Positions 1-10,531 are shown, counted from the stretch's first letter. The stretch is DNA of 59,608 nucleotides from an uncultured Candidatus Poseidoniales archaeon (GCA_000246735.1 CM001443.1:731791-791398); one strand, 5' to 3'. Program-made: numbers and translations. Notes: generated from the letters alone by a model not told the origin.

Positions 1-2
1 TT

Positions 3-599
3 ATCAAAGACGGCGGATACAAGCGGAGCGAAATTGAAGTGAACTGGCACGGCCATCAAGACCGTGGTCTTGGCGTTGCCAACAACATCGCAGCGGTCGA
101 AGCCGGGGCCGATGTCATTCACGGCACTGCTTTGGGCGTTGGTGAGCGGGCAGGAAATGCGCCTCTTGACCAAACGCTCGTCAATCTCAAGTTGATGGGT
201 GCAATCGATAACGATCTTACGAAACTCGATGCATATGTCAAGAAGGCACACGAATACATCGAAGTTCCACTTCCTCGCAACTACCCAGTGTTTGGAGTCG
301 ATGCGTTCGAAACTGGAACAGGCGTTCACGCCTCAGCCGTCATCAAAGCCATGCGCAAGGGTGATGATTGGCTCGCAGACCGAGTGTATTCAGGTGTTCC
401 TGCTGGTGACTTCGGACTGAAGCAAGTGATTCGTATCGGGCACATGGCAGGTCGTTCCAACATCATTTGGTGGTTGGAGCAAAACGGTCATGAAGCAAGC
501 GATGACCTCGTAGCACACTTGTTTGAAGTGGCCAAGAGTCAACGTCGAAACATGACTGATGAAGAAGTTCATGCCGCAGTAGCGGACTTCCAATCCTGA
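3..599 (+). CDS. 2-isopropylmalate synthase / homocitrate synthase family protein (LeuA-like), 5' truncated by window edge
   Basis: Open from window start; contains WHGHQDRGLGVANNIAAVEAGADVIHGTALGVGERAGNAPLDQ (HxH metal motif and GxGERAGN typical of the DRE-TIM/LeuA family). Confidence 0.8.
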   Translation: MKDGGYKRSEIEVNWHGHQDRGLGVANNIAAVEAGADVIHGTALGVGERAGNAPLDQTLVNLKLMGAIDNDLTKLDAYVKKAHEYIEVPLPRNYPVFGVDAFETGTGVHASAVIKAMRKGDDWLADRVYSGVPAGDFGLKQVIRIGHMAGRSNIIWWLEQNGHEASDDLVAHLFEVAKSQRRNMTDEEVHAAVADFQS

Positions 600-1934
600 T
601 TAGGATTCGTTCTCTTCTTCTTGCTCAGCAAAGACATCTTCTGATGCTTGGTGAAGGGTTGGCTTTGATCCGACCCATTCCGAATCGACACCTCCGCCGC
701 TCCATTCACCATCGAGCGCAACTTCATCGATCTCAGTTTCCTCTCGCCACACGGCATCATTTTCTGAGCCACAGACTAAGAAACGCCCATGTTGGTCGAT
801 TTGATCTTCGAGCAATTTAATGTGTTTTGAAATCGGAAGGAAGTGGCCGACTGGCATGCCCGCAGCAGTAAATGGATTGGTTGCAGCACCGATGAGCAGC
901 CCATCTTCAGGGGCGACGATGTCGACTGTCAGGCCCGGGTTGGCAGGGTCGGAGACGGTTGCAATCACCTCACCTTCTCGCATGACTGAGCCTGAACTGA
1001 CGAACATGTCGAGCAACCCTCCTTCTCCAGAGCGAAGCCAATGAGAACCACTGGCTAACATTCTGAACCTCGGACGGGTCGGGTTTCCTGGAATCATGCG
1101 GAGCGACTTGAGTACGTTGATGACGCCTTGAATGGCAACGTTAACCGATTCATGGTCGAGCAAGTTAGCGCCGCCTCCCTCGTATGTGATGGAAGGTATG
1201 TCATTGGAAACTGCGACCTTCCTCAACGAGCCTGATGGTGGCTTTGAATCAAGAATGATTTCGATTCCAAAAGTTTTGGCGAGAATGTTCGACCCCGGAT
1301 GGGCAAGGTCCGCTCTGACTTGGGGCATGTTTGAGCGCCCCTTTCCTGCACTGTGAAGGTCAACGATTGCGTCAACATCATCCAAGAGGTACTTCCACAA
1401 CTGAGCCGCTACCCTTCGGGTTGTTGACCCTTTGAAGTCCCCGGGAAATTGCCTGTTGAGGTCCCGGCCATCGGGGAAATATCGGGATTTCGATCGATAG
1501 CCTGGGAGGTTGATAATCGGTACAATGCGCACAGTCCCTGCCATTTGAGTTGGGTCGAGCGGTTTGCCAAGGTCGGTGAAGGCATTTGAGAGAAGGTGCG
1601 TGCATGCTGATGGGCCTGTGAGTTCGTCACCATGAACGCCACCGAGAAGAGTGATTGTTGGACCCGGTCGGACACCGTGGAGAATTGTGACCGGTATCGG
1701 CCAAGGATCGCCAAGGTCGGTTTCCAGCAAGGGCATCGATATCGTGCGCATCGTGCCCGGCTTGATTGTCTTTCTATAGAATTTGACATTGCCCCATTCA
1801 GCACTGCGATCCCAATCCGGGCGGTCCTCCAATTTGTGTGCGTTCATCGCTTCTTGAATGGCGATTCGTCTTCGCTTTGGAAGTTCATGGGCAACACGAA
1901 CCTTTGTCTTACGACGTGATTTCTTTGCTCCCAT
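600..1934 (-). CDS. Succinylglutamate desuccinylase/aspartoacylase (AstE/AspA) family protein
   Basis: LLGGVHGDELTG, RDLNRQFPG, DAIVDLHSAG motifs. ORF extends to 2054, but an internal Met (MGAKKSRRK) at 1934 is more plausible and leaves room for a divergent promoter. Confidence 0.8.
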   Translation of the reverse strand: MGAKKSRRKTKVRVAHELPKRRRIAIQEAMNAHKLEDRPDWDRSAEWGNVKFYRKTIKPGTMRTISMPLLETDLGDPWPIPVTILHGVRPGPTITLLGGVHGDELTGPSACTHLLSNAFTDLGKPLDPTQMAGTVRIVPIINLPGYRSKSRYFPDGRDLNRQFPGDFKGSTTRRVAAQLWKYLLDDVDAIVDLHSAGKGRSNMPQVRADLAHPGSNILAKTFGIEIILDSKPPSGSLRKVAVSNDIPSITYEGGGANLLDHESVNVAIQGVINVLKSLRMIPGNPTRPRFRMLASGSHWLRSGEGGLLDMFVSSGSVMREGEVIATVSDPANPGLTVDIVAPEDGLLIGAATNPFTAAGMPVGHFLPISKHIKLLEDQIDQHGRFLVCGSENDAVWREETEIDEVALDGEWSGGGVDSEWVGSKPTLHQASEDVFAEQEEENES

Positions 1935-2027
1935 GCCCTGCTCAACGCCGCACCCCACATGAACACTGCGTTTGTTTGAGGACAAAACAGCAAAGAAAAG
2001 AAGTGCTTTGCTGATGACCGAAGGGGT

Positions 2028-2495
2028 ATGAGCGAACTCGGAGTGCAACGTCAATACGCCCCTTCATCCATCTGCTTCGGTTGTGGTCCAGCAAATGAAA
2101 AAGGGCTACAAATTGACAGCCATCGAATTGAAAACGGCCTTCGAATGGAATATACGCCAGAAGCTCACCACCAAGCTTTCCCTGGAATGATCAACGGTGG
2201 CATTATTGGGACATTGCTCGATTGTCATGGAAACTGGACGGCAGCAGTGGCCTTGATGGACCGCGATGGGGCCAGTGAACCACCGTGCACAGTCACGGCT
2301 TCTTATTCGGTACAGCTCCGAAGACCAACGCCTCAAAACACCCCTCTCCATATCACGAGTCAAGTGACTTCAATCGATGGAAACAAGGTTAATATCGAGC
2401 TGCTTCTTGAAGCAAATGGCAAAGTTTGTGCCACTGGAAAAGGCCTTTTTGTCGCCGTCAAAGAAGGGCATCCTGCTTACCATCGATGGAGCTGA
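2028..2495 (+). CDS. Hotdog-fold thioesterase (PaaI/4HBT-like)
   Basis: CFGCGPANEKGLQI...FPGMINGGIIGTLLDCHGNWTA...TASYSVQLRRPTP pattern of 4HBT-like thioesterases. Confidence 0.75.
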   Translation: MSELGVQRQYAPSSICFGCGPANEKGLQIDSHRIENGLRMEYTPEAHHQAFPGMINGGIIGTLLDCHGNWTAAVALMDRDGASEPPCTVTASYSVQLRRPTPQNTPLHITSQVTSIDGNKVNIELLLEANGKVCATGKGLFVAVKEGHPAYHRWS

Positions 2496-3043
2496 GTTTG
2501 TTGGTTCGTCCAAAGGCTGAGGCAAAGCAAGCGCTTGAGCAACTCAGAGATGATGTCATCGAAATCATGCGTGACATGCCCATATGGTCCGAGGCACCGG
2601 TAGTTGATCTGCGTACCATTCCTCTTGGAGTCCTTCGGAAAAATGCGACGCAACGCCACGGTGTCACTCGGTGGAAGCGAGGGGTTAACCTCGATGCAAT
2701 GAACATTGAAGATGTGGAAGTTATCGACTTACATCCGAGGCTTCTCGAAACAAAATGGAGGCCATACGGGGCTTTTGTTCTCCACCACGAATACATTCAT
2801 GCCCTTGGCTTCAGAGGTCATGACTCCACTTTTAGAGCTCTCGAAGCAGCTTGGCCGGGCCGCAGTGCTTCGAAACATGCGAAGGAATTCACAGAAATGC
2901 TCCGTCGAAGCAGGGCCGATTGGCTTTGGGTTTGTGCCACCTGTAAGAACAGTTACCCGCGCCAAAAAAAATCCGGTGGAAGGTACCGATGTCGATCGTG
3001 TTCAACAGTGTTGACCGACCAAGTTAATCCTGACAAGATTTGA
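2486..3043 (+). CDS. SprT-like zinc metalloprotease domain protein with C-terminal zinc ribbon
   Basis: HHEYIHALGFRGHDSTFRALEAAWPG (HExxH) plus CATCKNSYPRQKKSGGRYRCRSCSTVL zinc ribbon; start placed at internal ATG 2486. Confidence 0.75.
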   Translation: MELSLLVRPKAEAKQALEQLRDDVIEIMRDMPIWSEAPVVDLRTIPLGVLRKNATQRHGVTRWKRGVNLDAMNIEDVEVIDLHPRLLETKWRPYGAFVLHHEYIHALGFRGHDSTFRALEAAWPGRSASKHAKEFTEMLRRSRADWLWVCATCKNSYPRQKKSGGRYRCRSCSTVLTDQVNPDKI

Positions 3044-3089
3044 ACGAAAGCACCATTGTCTTCATGCAGGGGGAGTTTCTCCGAACTTC

Positions 3090-5138
3090 ATGGGGATTGT
3101 GCCACACAGGGGGTCACGTGTTCCCGCTACGGTTCTCGTGGTTATATTGGCCATTTTGGTCTTGCACCCAATTGGTTTCGCCTCTGCGTCACTGACGACT
3201 GAGCAAGACGATCTGTTTCTTTCATGCACAGAAGATGAGGTGTGCCTCCTCACGCCAACTCCAATCGGGGAAGAAATCGTCTCGGACAGTGTCTTTGCTT
3301 CCCCAGCCCAACCGGAACTTTTGACCTTTGAATTCGATTTAGACCCGGGGCAAGATCAATTGGCTCTCTTGCCTTCATCACTTGCCAAATTTGAAGTTGA
3401 TTTTCGGTTCACTGGTGATGCAACAGGAGCAGCACGCCCCCAATTGGACGCCTCCCTCATTCTTGGCCAATCGGTGACGGACTGGGAATTTGAAGCTCAA
3501 CCAATTCCCGGTCAAGCGTTGAACGAACCGTATGTTCTGGTTGATGAACCATTGAACTTGAATGGAAACCGGGTGCTATGGCCAGATGATGTTGTTCGAC
3601 TTCGGTTGACCTTCTCACTTGATCGCCCGGGTACATGGGAACTGCACATGCGTGGGAATTCCTTCCTTGAACTTGAAATCGAGTGGTCTGAAGATATTGA
3701 TGCAAGAAACACCGATGAACCATCCAGTTCACTCAATCCCAGAAGCACAGAGTTTGAAACTTCACATGAAGGGGCGCTTGTCGAAAATGACAACGACTGT
3801 TGGGTGTTTGAAATAGAGCAACATGAAGTATTGAGCGTTTTTGTCATATGGGAGGCAGTTCCAATTGAAATTGAACAACCACATCGACTTCCTAACCTCT
3901 ACATGCCAAACGGCAGGGAGGCTCCTGCGCCAGAGGTGATTGTCTCTGACGACGGTTCTGAAACGAGGATTACCTATCGTTGGCGTGCGCTTCCGCTTGG
4001 AGATTATACGATGTGCATTGGAGGGGTTGCAGAGAAATTCCAACCCTATAGGTGGACTGGTCAGTTGGCGTTTGAAGGACTGGGGCCGCTTGATCCAAGT
4101 GGCTTTTCAGGGACATCATACTATCCAGTAGGTGCTGCTTCTTTGGGTGATGAAGATGAGGCAATTCAACTTGAACCAGTGACCTACGGTTTCTTGATCG
4201 CCTGTCTGTTCATTCTTGCTTTGTTTGGCTTTGATGGCCTGCGTCACTCAACCTCTTCTGCCATTCGATTTGGCTTGTTTACGCCGGGTGTTGTGCTGAT
4301 GCTTGTTGGCGGTATTTTCCACCCGTTGTGGGCTGGTGCGGATGAAGTGCAATTGGAAGAGGAATTCTCGCTCGAGGAATTAGTGGAATATCGATTGCAA
4401 CAACTCTGGGATGTCTCTTATCCAGGTGTGCCTGAACAAGTCTTAGTGAAGCAAACTGGAGCAACATGGGGCATGCTTGATGGTGAACGTTTGCAACTCC
4501 GATTGGAAGTTGAAGAAGCGAGACCAATGGACGATGGTCGCTGGCAACTTGTCGTACCTGAACTTGAATCACTCCGGCTTGACCAAGCCATTTTTGGACA
4601 GGTTGCAAAAGGTGGTGCCCAAACCACGGATGAAGGTCTTCTCGAAGATCAAACGGTTCGCTTCATCCTCTTGGCAGGACGGTCGCTGCTTCTTGACTTG
4701 CTCATGCTTGAAGGGCTGCTTGTCGTTGATGATAAGCCCACTTCAAGCGTGTTCCGCCTTGACGTGGACATGGTATCCGCTCCAGCGACAGGTTCAGTCA
4801 GCGTTCCAGCTTGGGGGACCCGCCCCTCGACAATCTCCAACAATGATTGGGTGTTGCTGCAGTCTTCGTTATTCCCGGAACAGATCTCTGTGACGCTCTG
4901 TGACTGTGATTTGGATTTGCTCGATGTTCGTTTCATTGCTTCAACTGGTTTTGATTCGAGCGATGTGCCCAAGGACCTTGGGTTACGGAATGCATCTGGC
5001 TTCATCAAGGCAAATGCACCAATCGCCATGCTTGGTCTCGCGCTCCTCTCGCTATCATCGAGGATTGAGTACGTGAGGCGGAAGAAGGCGAGAACGCTCG
5101 CAGAAACGATGTTCGGGTCTTCGGCAAAGTGGGCTTGA
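3090..5138 (+). CDS. Secreted/membrane-anchored protein of unknown function
   Basis: 682 aa, N-terminal hydrophobic signal (VPATVLVVILAILVLHPIGFASA), internal TM segments (FLIACLFILALFGF, FTPGVVLMLVGGIFHPLW), C-terminal hydrophobic stretch. Confidence 0.65.
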   Translation: MGIVPHRGSRVPATVLVVILAILVLHPIGFASASLTTEQDDLFLSCTEDEVCLLTPTPIGEEIVSDSVFASPAQPELLTFEFDLDPGQDQLALLPSSLAKFEVDFRFTGDATGAARPQLDASLILGQSVTDWEFEAQPIPGQALNEPYVLVDEPLNLNGNRVLWPDDVVRLRLTFSLDRPGTWELHMRGNSFLELEIEWSEDIDARNTDEPSSSLNPRSTEFETSHEGALVENDNDCWVFEIEQHEVLSVFVIWEAVPIEIEQPHRLPNLYMPNGREAPAPEVIVSDDGSETRITYRWRALPLGDYTMCIGGVAEKFQPYRWTGQLAFEGLGPLDPSGFSGTSYYPVGAASLGDEDEAIQLEPVTYGFLIACLFILALFGFDGLRHSTSSAIRFGLFTPGVVLMLVGGIFHPLWAGADEVQLEEEFSLEELVEYRLQQLWDVSYPGVPEQVLVKQTGATWGMLDGERLQLRLEVEEARPMDDGRWQLVVPELESLRLDQAIFGQVAKGGAQTTDEGLLEDQTVRFILLAGRSLLLDLLMLEGLLVVDDKPTSSVFRLDVDMVSAPATGSVSVPAWGTRPSTISNNDWVLLQSSLFPEQISVTLCDCDLDLLDVRFIASTGFDSSDVPKDLGLRNASGFIKANAPIAMLGLALLSLSSRIEYVRRKKARTLAETMFGSSAKWA

Positions 5139-5145
5139 GTTGGCC

Positions 5146-5757
5146 TCAGTTGCCCTTCTTTGTCTTCTTCTTGACATCTTCAACGACCGCATCAGCATCT
5201 TCCTTTGCTTCCATTGCAGCCTTCTTGATTTGCTCTTCTTCTTCAGCAGTGATTTTTCCGTCCTTTGCAGCGGAGGAGATGGCTGCTTCAAGGTTCATCT
5301 TTGCAGCATCTTCGTCAGTGATTCCGAGGATTTCCTGGAAGGAGCGAAGTTCTTTCAGTTCTTCTTCGGTGATAATTCCGTCTTCCCATGCAGCAGCATA
5401 TGACTCCAAGAGGAATTCGCTGTATGCAGTAGGGTTGAGAAGCACATCCCGGATGAGTCCGTGGTCGGGCCCTTCTTCAGACTCTGACATTTCGAGGATG
5501 GCAATTGATCGTCGGATTTCCTTGACGGCCATGTCCTTCAGACCGTGGCCAGCCCAAACCCCACCAGCAGCAACAACGGCTGCAGAAAACCATCGCATGA
5601 CATCTGGATTCACGAGTTCACCGGGCTGAATAAGGTGGAACATGCCGAGGACAACCATGGCTGCACCACACATGACTTCGACCCAGTCGTTGAGATCAGG
5701 TTCGTCATCAAACACCGAAAGGCGCTCGTCAACCATCGTTTCCACATCATCGCTCAT
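5146..5757 (-). CDS. Membrane protein with C-terminal TerB-like helical region
   Basis: Start at internal Met (MSDDVETMVDERL); two hydrophobic segments, then DGIITEEELKELRSFQEILGITDEDA...DGKITAEEEEQIKKAA typical of TerB-like domains. Confidence 0.6.
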   Translation of the reverse strand: MSDDVETMVDERLSVFDDEPDLNDWVEVMCGAAMVVLGMFHLIQPGELVNPDVMRWFSAAVVAAGGVWAGHGLKDMAVKEIRRSIAILEMSESEEGPDHGLIRDVLLNPTAYSEFLLESYAAAWEDGIITEEELKELRSFQEILGITDEDAAKMNLEAAISSAAKDGKITAEEEEQIKKAAMEAKEDADAVVEDVKKKTKKGN

Positions 5758-5848
5758 GCACCTTGACACACAGAGGCGGGTCTTAGGGCTGTCGCATTGA
5801 ACAAGATTGAGCGTTGTCCTTTTGGACTGTTGGCGCAGAAGGGCAATC

Positions 5849-8467
5849 ATGGAGGGGGCAGAGCGAGCGGTTTCGAAGCTGGATTTGCCTCGTAAGGTTA
5901 CAGATTTCTTGACATCTTCATGGGGCATTGTCAACCTCCATCCACCTCAATTTGAAGCAATGCCAAGTGTCCTTGGTGGTTCCAATACATTGCTCGCAAT
6001 TCCAACGGCAAGTGGCAAGTCGCTAGTTGCTTACATTGGGATTCTCAAGCGAATCCTCGTTGATGACCCCGGGTCGAAAGCAGTCTACATTGTTCCATTG
6101 AAAGCACTTGCAAGTGAGAAGTTCGATGACCTCTCCGAACTTTGTGGAGCGGTTGGCTTGAGCGTGGGCCTCGGAATCGGTGACGCTTCTGCAGAAGCCA
6201 AGAAAATAGAGGAATGTGATGTGCTTGTTTGCACTTCTGAAAAGTTAGACTCGCTCATGAGGAATCGTTCAGAATTGATGGCCAATGTATCGATTGTTGT
6301 GGCGGATGAATTCCACCTCATGAACGATGCAACACGTGGCCCAACCCTTGAAATTAACTTGACGCGGCTTCGTCACCTCCGTCCAAAGGCCCAAATCATC
6401 GCTCTTTCAGCGACAGTTGGCAATTGCCAAGATCTTGCAACATGGCTTGATGCGACGCTTGTTCTGTCGGATTGGCGGCCCGTTGCTTTGGAGTACAGTA
6501 CCTTCCATGATATGCACCTCGAACCACGCCTTGTCCAATCATCTGCCATGAGTTCAGATGGCGATGCACTCCAACCTCCACGTGACCTTGAAGGACCGAA
6601 ATCACACCCTACATGGGTTGTTGTTAACGACACCATCGATCAAGAAGGCCAAGTTTTGGTCTTTGTTGGCACAAGGCGGAGCGCCCAATCCGAAGCACTC
6701 AAACTCTCCAAGCGAGTGTTGAAGCGTCTGACAAAAGAAGATCCTGACCGGGTCAAGCGGCTTGCGGTGTTTGCAGATCGTCTGGAGGGCGGTCAACAGA
6801 CTGCGATGGCTGAACGGCTTGCTACAGCGATACGTGGCGGTTTTGCGTTTCACCACGCAGGATTGACGCATGGGCAAAGAAAAGCCATCGAGGGTGCGTT
6901 CAAAGATGGATTACTGGTTGGTCTTGCGGCCACGCCAACCCTTGCGGCAGGGGTTAACTTGCCTGCGAGGAGGGTGTTGGTAAGGGACCTCAAGCGATGG
7001 GACGACGGAATGAGCCGTCCTCTTCCGGTCATGGAAGTTCGTCAAATGCTCGGTCGTGCTGGGCGTCCAAAATACGACGCTTTTGGTGAAGCATGGGTGC
7101 TGTGCAAAGGAACCGATGGCTGGGCCATTGCTGATGATGTCAGTCGAAGGTATTTCTTTGGCCCGGTTGAATCAATCTCTTCGAAGTTGTCCAGCGAGCC
7201 AGCGCTCAGAACACATTTGCTTGCAGCCATTGCAGCAGGCGGTTTCAGACATCGAGGTGAACTCGGTGAGTTTTTCCAAGCGACGTTCTTGGGTGCCTCT
7301 GTTTCACCAACCTATCTCAAGGAACAACTCGATCGAATGCTCGATTGGCTCGTAGCCGAGCGGTTCATCCGAAGGGTCGGCGTTGACGATGACTATGTGG
7401 CTCGAAAAGCAGACTCTTCTGCAGCATCAAGTTCGGAAGAAGATTGGGACGATGAGTTGCCAATTTGGGCAAGCATTGCGAAAAGCACAGGTGGTGTCGA
7501 TTTCCAACCACCACAAAGCCACACCACCCAACGTCAGCCTCGAACCGAATCAGCATTCACTAAGGCTTCTCTCGGCTTTACCCAAGCCACTGACCTCGCC
7601 CATGTTGGTGGCTGGGACCAACCAACAGGGGTTGACCACCACGGCATGGTGTACGAAGCGACAATGATGGGAGAGCGAATCACGCAGATGTACCTTGATC
7701 CACTTTCAGCCTCTCAATTACGCACAGGGCTCCGCCGAGCTGTCAGAAGGCTTGTTCGACAAAACAGGCCAGTGACCGAATTCAGTTTGTTGCAACTGGC
7801 GACAACCACGCCTGATTTCAACTCCCTATGGGCCAAAAACAGTGACATGGAAGTCAATTCATTGCTCTGGCTAAAGACCAATACCATCGAAGAGGAACTC
7901 TTGACGGACATCACGCTTGAAGAGCGTCTTCTCGGCTATGTGAAATCAGCCTGGATGCTGGAAAAATGGATCGAAGAAGAGACCCTTCGTGAAATTGAGA
8001 CGGACTTAGATGTGAGCCCAGGGGATGTGAATCACCGAGTTGACCTCATGGGTTGGTTGCTTGCAGCAGCTCGTCAAGTTCTGCTCACAGATGATGTCTT
8101 TTCTGAAGATCATCTTGCTGAAATTGATCAGTTGTCATCGATGATTGACGTCCTCCGTCAGCGGATTCGGCATGGCTGCAAACCTGACCTGCTCAATCTT
8201 GTCAACATCAAGCATGTTGGCCGCGCCCGCGCCCGTGAAATGTCGAAAATTGAATTAAGAACACCTCGAGATGTTCTTGCGATGTCACGAAAGCAGCGAA
8301 GTGATTTGCTGGCACTGCGTGGTTGGGGGCCGGTGTTATTGCAAAACATTCTCACAGAAGTCGAGAAGGTTGTAGAAAAGGAAAACAAGGCAGCAAATCG
8401 CACTTCAGCACCTCGTGTCCACGAAGATGATGTACCACTTTCAGGTGAACGTCAATCGGATGATTGA
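5849..8467 (+). CDS. hel308: ATP-dependent DNA helicase Hel308 (Ski2-like)
   Basis: LLAIPTASGKSLVAYIGIL (Walker A), VADEFHLMND, ALSATVGN, FHHAGLTHGQRKAIEGAFKDG, QMLGRAGRPKYD, C-terminal HhH (LRGWGPVLLQNIL). Confidence 0.93.
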   Translation: MEGAERAVSKLDLPRKVTDFLTSSWGIVNLHPPQFEAMPSVLGGSNTLLAIPTASGKSLVAYIGILKRILVDDPGSKAVYIVPLKALASEKFDDLSELCGAVGLSVGLGIGDASAEAKKIEECDVLVCTSEKLDSLMRNRSELMANVSIVVADEFHLMNDATRGPTLEINLTRLRHLRPKAQIIALSATVGNCQDLATWLDATLVLSDWRPVALEYSTFHDMHLEPRLVQSSAMSSDGDALQPPRDLEGPKSHPTWVVVNDTIDQEGQVLVFVGTRRSAQSEALKLSKRVLKRLTKEDPDRVKRLAVFADRLEGGQQTAMAERLATAIRGGFAFHHAGLTHGQRKAIEGAFKDGLLVGLAATPTLAAGVNLPARRVLVRDLKRWDDGMSRPLPVMEVRQMLGRAGRPKYDAFGEAWVLCKGTDGWAIADDVSRRYFFGPVESISSKLSSEPALRTHLLAAIAAGGFRHRGELGEFFQATFLGASVSPTYLKEQLDRMLDWLVAERFIRRVGVDDDYVARKADSSAASSSEEDWDDELPIWASIAKSTGGVDFQPPQSHTTQRQPRTESAFTKASLGFTQATDLAHVGGWDQPTGVDHHGMVYEATMMGERITQMYLDPLSASQLRTGLRRAVRRLVRQNRPVTEFSLLQLATTTPDFNSLWAKNSDMEVNSLLWLKTNTIEEELLTDITLEERLLGYVKSAWMLEKWIEEETLREIETDLDVSPGDVNHRVDLMGWLLAAARQVLLTDDVFSEDHLAEIDQLSSMIDVLRQRIRHGCKPDLLNLVNIKHVGRARAREMSKIELRTPRDVLAMSRKQRSDLLALRGWGPVLLQNILTEVEKVVEKENKAANRTSAPRVHEDDVPLSGERQSDD

Positions 8468-9041
8468 AAATTCCCCCCTCCTTCGCATGGGCATGGATGG
8501 AGGCGATTTTCCTTGCTTCACTTGGCGAGCCTCTTCGCCTGTCAAAGGTGGTGACCTCACGAAAGCCTTCCTTGAACACCGTCCCAATGACCACTGGGTT
8601 CTGGTAGGCGACGGCATCGCACAATGTCACATGCAACTGTGGACTGCTTGGAACAGTGCCGCACGTCGTCAGCGAAGAGGGACCTCACTCGCTCGCTCGT
8701 TTGATGCGGAGTTTTTGCGTTACCTATCGGGTACGCATCATGTTTCGGAAGCGTTCAAGCGCGCAGGCGTGCGAGACGGAGATCAAACAGGCTTCTTCCT
8801 CGTGCTCCCCTCGACTGATGCCGAAACAGAATCACAGTCTTCAGCCCAATCGGATTTGAACAAAGAGTGGGCTCAACAGTCTGAGGTATTAGCGAACGGA
8901 ATGGGACTCAGCCTCGAGGCACCTCATCTTGAATGCAACACAGAAGGGGCCCTTCGTTTGGGTGTTCAATTTGATGAAAAGGTCGGCTTATCGTGCGACC
9001 TCTTGATTGGACATGTGCTCTCTTCGGAGTTCCATTCTTGA
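8460..9041 (+). CDS. Cgi121-like KEOPS complex subunit
   Basis: WVLVGDGIAQCHMQLWTAWNSAARR...ARSFDAEFLRYLSGTHHVSEAFKRAGVRDGD resembles archaeal Cgi121 (E-LLYLSG-RQI-A-G); directly downstream of hel308, a known archaeal neighbourhood. Confidence 0.7.
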   Translation: MIENSPLLRMGMDGGDFPCFTWRASSPVKGGDLTKAFLEHRPNDHWVLVGDGIAQCHMQLWTAWNSAARRQRRGTSLARSFDAEFLRYLSGTHHVSEAFKRAGVRDGDQTGFFLVLPSTDAETESQSSAQSDLNKEWAQQSEVLANGMGLSLEAPHLECNTEGALRLGVQFDEKVGLSCDLLIGHVLSSEFHS

Positions 9042-9088
9042 ACACGCATCGGAGCAGGGTTCAAGCACTACTGGCTTCTCCGAGTTCC

Positions 9089-10531
9089 ATGGTGATGAGT
9101 GCCAGCCCAAACGATGACCGTACTTCAGGGACCGGTCGATACCTTCAACAATCGAAAATACAGGCTGCGCTCGACCATGCTCAGGACCTCGGTGCTTCCT
9201 ATGCAGAAGTCCGTTTGATGGCGATTACTGACTCATCAGTGGCCATTCGGGATGGAAAACTCGAGCGAGCCATTCCAGGTCAGGACATTGGCGTCACCAT
9301 GCGAATTCTGGCCGATGGCGCATGGGGTGTGCATTCAACAACGGATGTTCTTTCGCTCCCAGGCCAAGTTGAGTCAACGGTGAAACTGGCCAAGGCAGTG
9401 GCCGCTCGCAGGGCATCCAAAGATCGACCTGTGGCGCTCGCAGAGGTTCCAATCTTGCAGAATGAAGTCCACTGGAAGCCGAAGAAAGATGTGCGGAACA
9501 CAGATTTGGATACCAAACTCCACCACCTCATGACCCTTCATGACAGTGCTGCAGAAGACGAGCGAATCGTATCTGTGACATGCGGCTGGCATGATGAACA
9601 CCTTCACACTGAGTTGATGACTTCGGAAGGGATGAATCGAACATGGTCTTTCCAACGATCGCTCATCAACGCGACCGTCACTGGTCGTGATGGTGGGGAT
9701 GTTGTATCCTATAGAACGCGGCACGGAGGAGAAGGCGGTCTTGAAGTGATCGAGGCATGCGATCTTGGTGAACTTGGCCGCACAGCTCAAATCGCCACAC
9801 TTCGACTTCTGAAAGCAGAACGTGCCCCCTCCGGAAAACTCCCGCTTGTGGCCGACCGTGACCTCACGGGTGTGTACATCCACGAAGCACTTGGTCACCC
9901 ATGTGAAGCCGATTTGGTCGCAGCTGGCGATTCTTGCCTCGATGGAAAGTTGGGACAAACGATTGGCAACAGCATTGTCACCGTGGTTGATGATCCAACC
10001 ATCCGTGGTGGATACGGGGCTCATCCAATTGATGATGAAGGTCTTGACACCCGTGAAAAATGCCTCATCAAGAACGGCGTGCTCACAGAATACCTCAATC
10101 ATCGGGAGACAGCCCACCACTTTGGCATCGCACCGAACGCAGGTGCTCGTGCCCAAGACGGCCTCCACCACCCACTCGTTCGTATGTCGAACACCATGAT
10201 TCAAGGCGGCACTCACAACGATTTGGATGAACTGATTGAGGACATCAGTTACGGTGTTTATGCTTGCGGTTCCAGAGGGGGGCAAGTGGACACGGGTCGA
10301 GGCTCGTTCCAATTTGCTGCACAAGAAGCGTGGCTCATCGAAAACGGTGAACTAACGAAGCCACTCAAAGATGTCAGTGTGAGCGGATTGACCCTTCAAA
10401 TTCTCAAGGATGTCGACGGACTTACCCAAGATGCTCGTCTCGCAGCACCTGGTTTCTGTGGAAAGGGACAAACTGTCCCTGTCGGGGACGGTGGCCCGAT
10501 CATGAGAATCTCAAACGCATTGGTGGGATGA
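9089..10531 (+). CDS. tldD: TldD metalloprotease subunit
   Basis: GVYIHEALGHPCEADLV (HExxxH), GGYGAHPIDDEG, RMSNTMIQGG; upstream of tldE/pmbA. Confidence 0.92.
   Translation: MVMSASPNDDRTSGTGRYLQQSKIQAALDHAQDLGASYAEVRLMAITDSSVAIRDGKLERAIPGQDIGVTMRILADGAWGVHSTTDVLSLPGQVESTVKLAKAVAARRASKDRPVALAEVPILQNEVHWKPKKDVRNTDLDTKLHHLMTLHDSAAEDERIVSVTCGWHDEHLHTELMTSEGMNRTWSFQRSLINATVTGRDGGDVVSYRTRHGGEGGLEVIEACDLGELGRTAQIATLRLLKAERAPSGKLPLVADRDLTGVYIHEALGHPCEADLVAAGDSCLDGKLGQTIGNSIVTVVDDPTIRGGYGAHPIDDEGLDTREKCLIKNGVLTEYLNHRETAHHFGIAPNAGARAQDGLHHPLVRMSNTMIQGGTHNDLDELIEDISYGVYACGSRGGQVDTGRGSFQFAAQEAWLIENGELTKPLKDVSVSGLTLQILKDVDGLTQDARLAAPGFCGKGQTVPVGDGGPIMRISNALVG

Noticed and set aside
9374-10324. Minus-strand 316-aa ORF
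   Set aside because: Entirely antisense to tldD, no recognisable motifs; a common shadow ORF in GC-biased coding DNA.
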